A stretch of DNA of 64,000 nucleotides. Origin: Thiogranum sp. (GTDB lineage: Bacteria > Pseudomonadota > Gammaproteobacteria > DSM-19610). Location: positions 1 to 64,000 of the forward strand of contig JAGFJP010000152.1 in the NCBI GenBank assembly GCA_024102665.1. The letters run 5' to 3'. The translations under genes were made by a program, and so were the position numbers. Below, piece by piece: positions 8,193 through 15,591 of the stretch (the first letter of the stretch is position 1; every line of letters starts with the position of its first letter). Under the pieces are notes generated by a model. The model saw only the letters and a list, made by a program, of their open reading frames with translations, searched no databases and was not told the DNA's origin.

Positions 8193-9269
8193 TCAGAAGC
8201 GGATGTGAGTAGAAGCGTTCAGACTTGCGCGCGCGCCACGCCAGTTGTCCACGTGGAACTTGGTGAACGGCAGACCGGTCTTCTCGAAGAAACGCGGCCA
8301 GCCGATACGCTCGATCCAGTCGTTGATGCGTTCCCAGTCCTTGGCATCCTCTTTGTAGCACTTGAGGATGTTCTTGACGATCGCGGTCGCTTCCGGCCAG
8401 CGCGGCGGGTTGTTCGGAATGCCCGACGCAACCAGCTTCTGGAAGGTCGGCTTGCCGCGGGCGTTGGAGTGGTTGCCACCGACCCAGATCGACAGTTTGC
8501 TGTGCTCGGCGTCGTTGATCTGCATCGGCGGGCAGGGCGGGAAACAGGCGCCGCAGCAGATGCATTTCTTTTCGTCGACTTCCAGCGAGGGCTTGCCGTT
8601 GACCATGGCCGGACGAATCGCGGCTACCGGGCAGCGCGCCACAACCGAAGGACGTTCGCAGACGTTGGCCACCAGGTCGTGGTTGATCTTCGGCGGCTTG
8701 GTGTGCTGAACGTTGATGGCGATGTCACCCTGGCCGCCGCAGTTGATCTGGCAGCAGGAGGTGGTGATATGCACGCGGTTCGGCATGTTCCAGGCGGTGA
8801 ATTCGCCGATCAGCTCGTCCATCATGGACTTCACGACACCAGAGGCGTCGGTGCCGGGGATGTCGCAGTGCAGCCAGCCCTGGGTGTGGGACAGCGAGGT
8901 CACGGAGTTCTTGGTGCCGCCGACCACGAAGCCGGCATCGGTCAACGCCTTGATCAGGGGCTGTACCTTGGCTTCATCGGTAACGATGTACTCGATGTTG
9001 GAGCGAATGGTGAAACGGATAAAGCCGTCGGCGTACTGGTCACCGATGTCGCACAGCTTGCGCAGCGTGAAGACGTCCAGGATACGCTGGGTGCCGGCCT
9101 TGATGGTAAACACCTGGTCGCCGCTGTAGGCGACATGGCGCAGAACGCCGGGCTGGGGATCGTCGTGATATTTCCAGTTGCCGAAGTTCTTGCGCATCAC
9201 GGGATGCATGTACTGGAAACCGTCCGGGCAACCTGACTCGATCGGTTCCCTCATATCTGCCATCGACAT
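8193..9269 (-). CDS. dsrB: DsrB, dissimilatory sulfite reductase beta subunit
   Basis: Beta subunit of the siroheme sulfite reductase, which here would run in the oxidative direction, from DsrC-bound sulfur to sulfite. The 358 residues contain the siroheme/4Fe-4S region (TSCCQINCGGQGD near residue 170) and a ferredoxin insertion, KKCICCGACFPPCPPM, near 232. AGGAG precedes the ATG at 9269. The gene is 107 bases after dsrA. The intergenic part carries an inverted repeat (CCGGATCAT-type arms around 9305-9335) that could adjust the A:B mRNA ratio. Confidence 0.96.
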   Translation of the reverse strand: MSMADMREPIESGCPDGFQYMHPVMRKNFGNWKYHDDPQPGVLRHVAYSGDQVFTIKAGTQRILDVFTLRKLCDIGDQYADGFIRFTIRSNIEYIVTDEAKVQPLIKALTDAGFVVGGTKNSVTSLSHTQGWLHCDIPGTDASGVVKSMMDELIGEFTAWNMPNRVHITTSCCQINCGGQGDIAINVQHTKPPKINHDLVANVCERPSVVARCPVAAIRPAMVNGKPSLEVDEKKCICCGACFPPCPPMQINDAEHSKLSIWVGGNHSNARGKPTFQKLVASGIPNNPPRWPEATAIVKNILKCYKEDAKDWERINDWIERIGWPRFFEKTGLPFTKFHVDNWRGARASLNASTHIRF

Positions 9270-9376
9270 GTTACTCTCCTGAATATTGAGTGCTGTCTAG
9301 GGTTGACCCGGAGCGGATGATCCGGTCCGGGTCAACAATACTGCTCATAATTGACGTGAAGGCGTCCGCAACCGGA

Positions 9377-10627
9377 TCAGGCGCCTTCGGCCTTGCGGTC
9401 GAACCACTTCTCGGCTTCTTCGTCCCAGGTGTCCATGCGGACATAGGAGGACTGGCGCGGGTTGTTGACCATGTTCGGGTCGACGTCCACACCGATGCCT
9501 TCGAGGAAGTTCACCAGACCGATGCGCTCGATCATTTCGCCGCAGCGCTCGTGCTCCAGACCGTTCTCGGCCCAGAAATCGATGATTTCCTCGGCCATCT
9601 CGACCAGCGACTCGTAGTCTTCCTCGGTTTCCAGCTTCTTGAAAGGAACCACCACGGTGCCCATCAGGTCGCCGATCTTCAGGGTGCGCTTGCCGCCGAT
9701 CAGGATGGTGACGCCTTTGTCGTCGCCGGGGTGCAGGGCCTTGGGCATGACGTTCAGGCAGTGCATGCAGCGCACGCAGTTGCGGTTGTCGACAGCCAGG
9801 GTGTCATCGTCATTCAGCGCCAGCGCCTGCGTCGGGCAACGGCTGACGACGTTGTCCATGATGTACTGGCGGCCTTTCTTGGCGACATAGGCCTTGACTT
9901 CTTCCTGGTCGACTTTCATGTCGTCGCGCCAGGTTCCGATCACGGCGAAGTCAGAGCGTTCGATGGAGTTCTGACAGTCGTTCGGGCAGCCCGAAACCTT
10001 GAACTTGAACTTGTAGGGCAGGGCCGGACGATGCACGTCGTCGGTGAAGTTGTTCACCAGGTGACGGTGGATGCCGTGTTCGTTGGCGCAGGACATTTCA
10101 CAACGCGCGGAACCGACACAGGACATGGCGGTGCGCACGCAGGGGCCGGCGCCGCCGAGGTCCCATCCGTATTCGTTGATCTCGTCGAAGAAGTGCTGGG
10201 TATTCTCCGTCGTGGTACCGATGAACATGATGTTGCCGGTCTGGCCGTGGAAAGTCTGCAGGCCGGAACCCCATTTTTCCCAGCTGTCGCCGAGCTTGCG
10301 CAGCATGTCGGTGGTGTAGTAGTTGCCGGGCGTGGGCTGCACGCGCAGGGTGTGGAATTCCCGGGATTCGGGGAATGCGTTACCGACTTCGGAGAAACGC
10401 GGAATGATGCCGCCGCCGTATCCGAACACAGAAACGGTGCCGCCTTTCCAGTAACCCTTGCGGGTCTCGTAGGAGTGCTCGAGCTGGCCGAGCAATGAGT
10501 TGTTCACCTTCCGGATACGTTCATCGGGGTGATCATCACGCAAACGCTTGATGCCGGAAATAAAGCTCGGCCAGGGGCCGTTTTCCAGTTCGTCGAGCAT
10601 AGGCGTCGGATGGTGCTTTTCAGCCAT
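9377..10627 (-). CDS. dsrA: DsrA, dissimilatory sulfite reductase alpha subunit
   Basis: Alpha subunit of reverse-type dissimilatory sulfite reductase, first gene of the dsr operon. The 416-residue protein has the cluster-binding cysteines CVGSARCEMSC (near 187) and SGCPNDC (near 224) and a ferredoxin domain with CPTQALALN and CVRCMHC (near 290). The ATG at 10627 has an AAGGAGAA ribosome site; an in-frame start at 10786 would give an extension unlike DsrA. The siroheme cofactor could be supplied by the cysG at 26439-27869. Confidence 0.97.
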   Translation of the reverse strand: MAEKHHPTPMLDELENGPWPSFISGIKRLRDDHPDERIRKVNNSLLGQLEHSYETRKGYWKGGTVSVFGYGGGIIPRFSEVGNAFPESREFHTLRVQPTPGNYYTTDMLRKLGDSWEKWGSGLQTFHGQTGNIMFIGTTTENTQHFFDEINEYGWDLGGAGPCVRTAMSCVGSARCEMSCANEHGIHRHLVNNFTDDVHRPALPYKFKFKVSGCPNDCQNSIERSDFAVIGTWRDDMKVDQEEVKAYVAKKGRQYIMDNVVSRCPTQALALNDDDTLAVDNRNCVRCMHCLNVMPKALHPGDDKGVTILIGGKRTLKIGDLMGTVVVPFKKLETEEDYESLVEMAEEIIDFWAENGLEHERCGEMIERIGLVNFLEGIGVDVDPNMVNNPRQSSYVRMDTWDEEAEKWFDRKAEGA

Positions 10628-11102
10628 GGCCTCTTCTCCTTCCTGAATAGTTGAATGGTGGTGCCGCGTACGCTCAGAACCACCAGATCTAAAAGTTAAC
10701 GGGTTCGATACCTCGGTACGATGAGCCGAAGTTCCCGTATCAGATCCAGCTTCACTGATACGCGGAACTCCCTCATCCGGTAACACTGGAGTCTAGGAGT
10801 CTGACTTGACTCAGAGAATCCTACCCATGGGGTGTTTGCTTTGAGCAACACTATCCCAAACGGGATAGTCGCAAACGGGGCCTCATGCGGCGGGCGATTA
10901 TAAGACCCGGCACGTAAAATAGCTATTAATCGCGAAGATTTGAATATTATCAAACGCTTATTAACATGGCATGCCGGAAATCGCCGCAGCGATACCGCGA
11001 GTGGTAGCATAACTGCATAAAAAAACGGGGTTTTATGCGAATCCCTGTTGGCGGATTCTGTTAAAATCCAGCTTTCGATCAACTGAGTGGGCGTGCCGTA
11101 CC
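10628..11102. promoter_or_regulatory. dsr / accessory-block divergent intergenic region
   Basis: This 475-base gap separates dsrA (minus) from the TauD-like gene (plus) and must hold both promoters. On the minus strand a perfect TATAAT lies at 10902-10897, about 270 bases before dsrA, but no good -35 hexamer is at the right distance, so an activator may be needed. A long AT-rich stretch (10910-11010), where regulators could bind, lies upstream of it. Inverted repeats fall in the presumed dsr leader (10656-10685, seven-base arms TGGTGGT/ACCACCA; 10850-10869). No open frame here looks coding. Confidence 0.5.
10850..10869 (-). promoter_or_regulatory. Hairpin in presumed dsrA leader
   Basis: Perfect eight-base arms ACTATCCC and GGGATAGT around a four-base loop. 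If transcription starts near the TATAAT at 10897-10902, the hairpin falls close to the mRNA 5' end. There is no T-run, so it is not a standard terminator; it could stabilise the long dsr mRNA or be a protein-binding palindrome. Confidence 0.4.
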
Positions 11103-12035
11103 ATGACATCGATGCCGTTGAACGTCGCCGGGACGCCGGCACGTGATCTGTTCGATCCGGATGGCGACGCGCGCGCGTACCGGGTCTGGCGGGAACGCAA
11201 GCTGGCTGAATATCCTCGGTCGACGCCGGAGTTGATGGTCACCGTGAAGGACGGTCGCAGTTTGACTGCCGCGGAAATGGACGCCATGCACCTTTGCCTG
11301 AGGCGGGCGAACATGGTGATCTACCGCCTGGAAAATGCCGCCGGCGAAGACAAAACGCTGATTCGCCAGCTGGGCAGCCAGTTCGGCCTGCAACGTCTCG
11401 ACGACAACCTGTGCGCGGACGAGGACGGCATCACCTCCCTGCGGGTTGTCGAACAACGCCAGGAAGGCGAATACATTCCTTACACGAACAGGCGCCTCAA
11501 CTGGCATACCGACGGTTATTACAACGCCGCCGACAGGCAGGTGCGCGGCGTCATCCTGCATTGCGTCCAGCCGGCCGCGGAAGGTGGCGAGAACGCGCTG
11601 CTGGATCACGAAATCGCTTATATACAGCTGCGGGATGAAAATCCGGATTTCATTCGCGCGCTGATGGCTGCGGATACGATGACGGTACCGGCGAATATCC
11701 GCGACGGTCGGGAGATCCGTCCGCAGCACAGCGGACCGGTATTTTCGGTCGATGCCGGCGGCAAGCTGCACATGCGTTATTCGGCGCGCGCGCGGAATAT
11801 TGTGTGGAAAGACGATTCCGTCACCCGGGCGGCCACGGAATACCTGCTGAACTTGTTTCAGCAGGATTCAGCCTATATATTTCGGCACCGGTTAAAACCG
11901 GGCGAAGGTGTCATGAGCAACAATGTGCTGCACTGCAGGACGGAATTCAGCGACCATCCCGAGGGCGGCCCGCAGCGGCTGCTGTTGCGGGCGCGCTATT
12001 ACGATCGCATCAGCGATCCAGGAGCAGGAGCCTGA
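11103..12035 (+). CDS. TauD/TfdA-family Fe(II)/2-oxoglutarate dioxygenase
   Basis: 310-residue protein of the TauD/TfdA fold. The iron ligands are visible as WHTDGYY (His-x-Asp, near residue 134) and a distal histidine in NNVLHCRTEF (near 277), followed by the 2-oxoglutarate-binding arginine region RLLLRARYYDRI. The substrate is unknown; the family includes taurine and alkylsulfonate dioxygenases, but position next to dsr does not by itself prove a sulfonate substrate. It starts a plus-strand run with the 64-aa, Cas6-like and DsrC-like genes (gap of one base to the next gene). Confidence 0.85.
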   Translation: MTSMPLNVAGTPARDLFDPDGDARAYRVWRERKLAEYPRSTPELMVTVKDGRSLTAAEMDAMHLCLRRANMVIYRLENAAGEDKTLIRQLGSQFGLQRLDDNLCADEDGITSLRVVEQRQEGEYIPYTNRRLNWHTDGYYNAADRQVRGVILHCVQPAAEGGENALLDHEIAYIQLRDENPDFIRALMAADTMTVPANIRDGREIRPQHSGPVFSVDAGGKLHMRYSARARNIVWKDDSVTRAATEYLLNLFQQDSAYIFRHRLKPGEGVMSNNVLHCRTEFSDHPEGGPQRLLLRARYYDRISDPGAGA

Positions 12036-12036
12036 C

Positions 12037-12231
12037 ATGTTGTGTCTGAGCGAGATTCTTTTGCAGCACCACGAGCTGCAGTCGTTCGATGACCTGGTAA
12101 AAGTCGTCGAGGACAAGGCGCGGGGCGGCGAGCTGTTTTTTCAGATGGATGTCAGGCCGCCGTTCCCGGATACGCCGGAAAGCTGGGAAGACCGGCTGGA
12201 AGCGGCCTTCGCTGTTGCCGGCAAGCGTTAA
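12037..12231 (+). CDS. 64-aa conserved-looking acidic protein of unknown function
   Basis: Starts one base after the stop of the dioxygenase gene (CAGGAGCAGGAGCC supplies the ribosome site), encoding MLCLSEILLQHHELQSF... with a hydrophobic first helix and the segment PPFPDTPESWEDRLE. I do not recognise a named domain. The spacing makes co-translation with the upstream dioxygenase and the downstream Cas6-like gene (gap 13 bases) likely. A longer in-frame version from 11923 would overlap the dioxygenase and is not favoured. Confidence 0.7.
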   Translation: MLCLSEILLQHHELQSFDDLVKVVEDKARGGELFFQMDVRPPFPDTPESWEDRLEAAFAVAGKR

Positions 12232-12244
12232 GCGAGGCATTGCC

Positions 12245-12955
12245 ATGTATTGGGAAGAGGAAAAGCAGGACTCCGGGGCCTACATCGTGCCGGATGATGT
12301 GGTGGACATGGTGTACAACATCCGTTGCCGCAGTCTGCCGCTCGACCACGCCTGGAGTTTTTCAACCGCCGTCGCCGGTGCGCTGACCTGGATCAATGAT
12401 GAAGAACAGGCGGGGATTCACCTGATTCACGGCGCTGAATCCGGCAATGGCTGGATGCGGCCGGAAGACCCCGAAAACCAGTTGCTGCATCTGTCGCATC
12501 GCTCGCGCATGACGCTGCGCGTGCCCAGGCACCGGATCGATGACGCGCACAAACTGACCGGCGAGGTGCTGGATATCGACGGCCATCGACTGGAAGTCGG
12601 CAAGGCGAAAGTGAAGCTGTTCGCCACGCTGCCTACCCAGTTCGCGCGTTATGTGGTGGTCCCGCAGGAGGTTGGCCCGGATGACGAGGAAGCCTTCATG
12701 GCTTATGCGGCCGCAGAAATCCGCAGTCTCGGCATCAGGGTCCGCAAACTGTTATGCGGTCGCGCACACCGCATTCAGCATCCCCGGGGTGATCTGCACA
12801 CGCGCAGCGTGATGCTCGCGGACCTGGAGGTCGAGGAAGCCGTGACGCTGCAGCAGCAGGGTATCGGGCAGCACAAGAAAATGGGTTGCGGCCTGTTCAT
12901 CCCTCACAAGGGCATCAAGGCGGTGCACGAGACCACTGCGGACAAAAAAGCATAG
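12245..12955 (+). CDS. Orphan Cas6/Cmx6-like RNA-binding protein
   Basis: 236 residues that match the layout of type I-MYXAN Cas6 (Cmx6): an N-terminal VVDMVYNIRCRSLPLDHAW, a GIHLIHG segment near 58, and the C-terminal glycine-rich loop IGQHKKMGCGLFIPHKG near 210-226, the family's most typical stretch. Cas6 proteins cut CRISPR precursor RNA, but no repeat array and no other cas gene is present in the 64 kb. The gene lies between the 64-aa gene and the cysteine-free DsrC paralogue. Family membership is fairly clear from the motifs; RNase activity and target are unknown. The ATG at 12245 avoids a 32-residue overlap with the upstream gene. Confidence 0.72.
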   Translation: MYWEEEKQDSGAYIVPDDVVDMVYNIRCRSLPLDHAWSFSTAVAGALTWINDEEQAGIHLIHGAESGNGWMRPEDPENQLLHLSHRSRMTLRVPRHRIDDAHKLTGEVLDIDGHRLEVGKAKVKLFATLPTQFARYVVVPQEVGPDDEEAFMAYAAAEIRSLGIRVRKLLCGRAHRIQHPRGDLHTRSVMLADLEVEEAVTLQQQGIGQHKKMGCGLFIPHKGIKAVHETTADKKA

Positions 12956-13030
12956 ATTCAAATCGCCTGTTTTCATCGCGAAACAGGTTTAACTACAAAC
13001 GTCAATCTATAGAAATGTATGGAGAAAGTA

Positions 13031-13369
13031 ATGGCGCTTCAAGTCGATGGAAAATCCGTGGAAACGACCGAGAACGGGTACCTGGTCAATGCCGAGGAAT
13101 GGTCGGAGGCCGTTGCGGCTGCAATCGCCGCCGAAGAAGGTGTGCAGATGACCGACAAGCATTGGGATATCGTCAAGTACCTGCGCGACGAGCACTACAA
13201 CAACGCCGGCAATGAACCCAACGAACGCACCATCCTCAAGGATATGGCCAAGCTCTGGGGTGACAAGCCGACCAGCAAGAGCATGTACAACCTGTTTCCC
13301 GGCATGCCGAGCAAGCAGGGCCGCAAAATCGCCGGCCTGCCTCAGAGCACCCGCAAGGGCGGCTACTGA
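13031..13369 (+). CDS. DsrC/TusE-family paralogue lacking both cysteines (RspA-like)
   Basis: The 112-residue protein aligns along its whole length with DsrC (MALQVDGKSVETTENGYLVNA; TDKHWDIVKYLRDEHY; RTILKDMAKLWG; YNLFPGMPSKQGRKIAGLP), but the position of Cys98 reads Gly-Arg and the tail ends STRKGGY, with no cysteine anywhere. It therefore cannot carry sulfur in the DsrC or TusE way. Family members without cysteines have been grouped as RspA and suggested to be regulatory. GGAG ten bases upstream supports the ATG at 13031. A true DsrC is present at 6668-7000. Confidence 0.9.
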   Translation: MALQVDGKSVETTENGYLVNAEEWSEAVAAAIAAEEGVQMTDKHWDIVKYLRDEHYNNAGNEPNERTILKDMAKLWGDKPTSKSMYNLFPGMPSKQGRKIAGLPQSTRKGGY

Positions 13370-13488
13370 TTGCGGTGCAATCGGCCTGCCCATAGGGGAT
13401 ATAGAGAAAGTTAGCAAGCCATAATATAGTCGGACATCGTCGTTAAGCGGCCCTGGCCGACTGAATTGAACGCTTTGGAGGCAAAACC

Positions 13489-13692
13489 ATGAGCGACAAG
13501 CAAGCAATGATCAAAAAGATGCTGGAACTGCAGAAAAAGTTCACCGCGTATGAACAGCAGAACGGCGTTGACCCGAAAGACTACTGGAAAGCCCCTGAAG
13601 GCCACCCGCTGCACGGCTATCGCGAAGAGTACAACAAGCTGGCGATGCAGCTGGTTGATGTTGCTCACGCGGAAAAGGGTTCGCACCGCTAG
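13489..13692 (+). CDS. 67-aa charged protein of unknown function
   Basis: MSDKQAMIKKMLELQKKF... is a short, helical, highly charged protein with the core DPKDYWKAPEGHPLHGY. It has a strong ribosome site (GGAGG before the ATG) and its own terminator just downstream, so it is probably expressed. No domain recognised. It ends the plus-strand accessory run that starts with the TauD-like gene, 119 bases after the DsrC paralogue, and could have its own promoter in that gap. Confidence 0.75.
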   Translation: MSDKQAMIKKMLELQKKFTAYEQQNGVDPKDYWKAPEGHPLHGYREEYNKLAMQLVDVAHAEKGSHR

Positions 13693-13714
13693 ATTTTCGC
13701 GCTAGGCGATCGAC

Positions 13715-13745
13715 AAACGGGCCGGGACAACCTGGCCCGTTTTGT
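13715..13745. terminator. Bidirectional intrinsic terminator
   Basis: Stem AAACGGGCC / GGCCCGTTT around a ten-base loop, followed by a T-run on the plus strand and preceded by A residues for the minus strand. It sits between the 67-aa gene (plus) and the PKHD hydroxylase gene (minus), so it can serve both. Confidence 0.85.
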
Positions 13746-13760
13746 TTTGCGATCAGGGCA

Positions 13761-14435
13761 TCACACCTCGGCCCACATCCGCACCAGGTTCACGTAGACG
13801 TGATCGACGGCCGTCGTCTCGTCGGCGTCAGGGCGGGTGTTCAAGAGTTTCTCGCGTGCCTGGTAAAGCTGGTACAGAAGTTCCCGCTGTTGCGGGTCGC
13901 GCAGCATGCTTTGTGCCCAGGTTACCGCAACCAGGCGTTCGCCGGAGCTGACTTCCGCGATGTGGTGCAGGCTGGAAGAGGGATAGACCACGGCATCGCC
14001 GGCGGGTAGCTTGATGCTCTGCTCGCCGAACGATGTCCGGATCACGAGTTCGCCTCCCTCATACTGGTCCGGCTCGTTGAGAAACACGGTGGTCGACACG
14101 TCCGAGCGGTACTGGCCTCCGGGCGGGCCCATCACCGGATCGTCGACATGATCGCCGTAATGCATGCCCGACGTGTAGCGGGCGTAGTAGGGCGTGGCGA
14201 TGCGGCAGGGCATGGTGGCTGCCTGGAAGACAGCATTCTGCACCAGCGAACCCATCACCAGGCTGTTCAGCCGTTCCATCTGGCTGGCGTTGGCATGCAG
14301 TTCTTCATTATTCTTTACCCGCCTGGCGCTCTTCCCCGCGGACAGACGACCGTCGACAAAATGCCCGCCGGCAAGCATGGAACGCACCTGCTCGAGCTGC
14401 GCGGCGCCGAGAACTTTGGGAATGACAACTAACAT
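13761..14435 (-). CDS. PKHD-type Fe(II)/2-oxoglutarate hydroxylase (YbiX-like)
   Basis: 224 residues, the usual length of PKHD-type hydroxylases. Iron ligands are His-x-Asp in MHYGDHVDDPVMG (near residue 95) and a distal His in SSSLHHIAEV (near 155), followed by the cosubstrate arginine in GERLVAVTW. The start MLVVIPKVL at 14435 matches the family; reading from further upstream at 14795 would run through the divergent 14472 gene. Relatives are iron-linked and some act on proteins; the substrate is not known. It is one of three distinct 2-oxoglutarate oxygenases within 5 kb. Confidence 0.88.
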   Translation of the reverse strand: MLVVIPKVLGAAQLEQVRSMLAGGHFVDGRLSAGKSARRVKNNEELHANASQMERLNSLVMGSLVQNAVFQAATMPCRIATPYYARYTSGMHYGDHVDDPVMGPPGGQYRSDVSTTVFLNEPDQYEGGELVIRTSFGEQSIKLPAGDAVVYPSSSLHHIAEVSSGERLVAVTWAQSMLRDPQQRELLYQLYQAREKLLNTRPDADETTAVDHVYVNLVRMWAEV

Positions 14436-14471
14436 CGGGCTTCCTGGGCTGATTGTGTTGGAGAATATTCG

Positions 14472-14792
14472 ATGATATTGAAATTGACTATCGACGATCA
14501 AACCTACGATATCGATGTGCCCCCGTGGATCATCGAGGAAGCGCAGGACTTCTACGCCAAAATGGATGCGGACATGGACAAAGGCTGGCAGATGAGCCGA
14601 TTCTGGGTCGAGAAGCCGGATCTTCACCAGCGTTGCCAGATAGTCAGTGACCGGATTCTCGGCGCTTTCCACACCGAAAACAAGCGCATGATGCTGCTGA
14701 TGTCCGGTTACATCCTGAGCCGGCTGCCGCAGGTCGAAGAAGTTGTCGTCGACACCACGGGCGATATGACGCTGACCGAAATCGTGGCCTGA
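14472..14792 (+). CDS. 106-aa protein of unknown function
   Basis: MILKLTIDDQTYDIDVPPWIIEEAQDFYAKM... is a small soluble protein with a beta-rich start and the central stretch GWQMSRFWVEKPDLHQRCQIVSD. It is divergent from the PKHD gene (36 bases between starts) and convergent with the 118-aa gene (six bases between stops). I recognise no domain. Both neighbours are tightly packed, which supports a real gene. Confidence 0.7.
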   Translation: MILKLTIDDQTYDIDVPPWIIEEAQDFYAKMDADMDKGWQMSRFWVEKPDLHQRCQIVSDRILGAFHTENKRMMLLMSGYILSRLPQVEEVVVDTTGDMTLTEIVA

Positions 14793-14798
14793 CAACCG

Positions 14799-15155
14799 CT
14801 ACGCGCGTGCTACAGCGGGCGCGTATTCGCGCATAAGGCGCTGCACTTCCTCGCGCGCCGGGTAACCGGCCATCTGTTCCCTTTCACTTTGCCAGCAGGA
14901 AAATTCGCGCGCCAGTTCGGGATCCGTGCCGTGGCATCCGAGCACGGTTATCACCGCATCACCCGACTTCCAGGGGCCGTCGCCTTTTATCGGGCCTGCG
15001 ACAAACCGCAGGGAATGCTCCAGGGAATGGTCCGTCCACCAGGGCGGCAGGAACAGAACACCGTCGCGGAACGGTATGCGCTCGATCATGATCTGTTTCG
15101 TGCCATCGGCAAAGCGGATCGCCAGGGGTGCTGTCACGCTGAAGAGATCTGCCAT
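14799..15155 (-). CDS. 118-aa protein of unknown function
   Basis: MADLFSVTAPLAIRFADGTKQIMIERIPFRDGVLFLPPWWTDH... carries a compact tryptophan/proline-rich core and a central GDAVITVLGCHGTDPEL segment. No family recognised. Its start overlaps the end of the GNAT gene by 22 bases, so it is probably translated from the same mRNA as the 15134-17306 genes. Confidence 0.68.
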   Translation of the reverse strand: MADLFSVTAPLAIRFADGTKQIMIERIPFRDGVLFLPPWWTDHSLEHSLRFVAGPIKGDGPWKSGDAVITVLGCHGTDPELAREFSCWQSEREQMAGYPAREEVQRLMREYAPAVARA

Positions 15156-15589
15156 CGTTTTTCCATTCTGTAGTGTTGAATGCTCCCGAACAGAATGTGC
15201 GACGGCCCGATCACCCGGTAGCCGCGCTGCACGTAGAAGGGCACGGCGTGCTCGCGGGCATCCAGCAGCAGCGTCGACAGGCCCTGTGTTCGTGCCTCGC
15301 GTTCCAGTGCGTCGAGCAGCATGCTACCGATGCCGCTGCGCTGGAATGCGGTTTCGACCGCCATGTAGCGCAGCTGACCGGTGCCGGCGTCGTTGCGTTG
15401 CAGGCGTCCGACGGCGAGCAGCGTGCCTTGCCGGTTGCAGACCATCAGGTGCGTTGCGGAACTGTCCAGCGTGTCCCGCTCGCTGCCGCGCGGCTGGCCC
15501 CAGGGCGCGCGCAGCAGACGCCAGCGCATTTCGTAATAGGCCTCCCATTCGGCATCATCGCGCGGCGACCGAACCTGCAGTGTGTTCAA
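15134..15589 (-). CDS. GNAT-family N-acetyltransferase
   Basis: 151 residues with the acetyl-CoA-binding signature RYMAVETAFQRSGIGSMLLDALE (R/Q-x-x-G-x-G/A form, near residue 85) and the C-terminal AVPFYVQRGYRVIG strand-turn typical of the ElaA/PhnO-like branch. The likely start is TTG at 15589, two bases after the stop of the upstream oxygenase gene; no ATG gives the complete N-terminal strand. The acceptor is unknown. Confidence 0.87.
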   Translation of the reverse strand: MNTLQVRSPRDDAEWEAYYEMRWRLLRAPWGQPRGSERDTLDSSATHLMVCNRQGTLLAVGRLQRNDAGTGQLRYMAVETAFQRSGIGSMLLDALEREARTQGLSTLLLDAREHAVPFYVQRGYRVIGPSHILFGSIQHYRMEKRWQISSA

Positions 15590-15591
15590 GG

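Noticed and set aside
10628-10786. Upstream start for dsrA
   Set aside because: The added residues are unlike DsrA and the ATG at 10627 has AAGGAGAA.
12956-13030. Possible CRISPR repeats next to the Cas6-like gene
   Set aside because: Neither this gap nor the other intergenic regions contain evenly spaced direct repeats; no array is visible.
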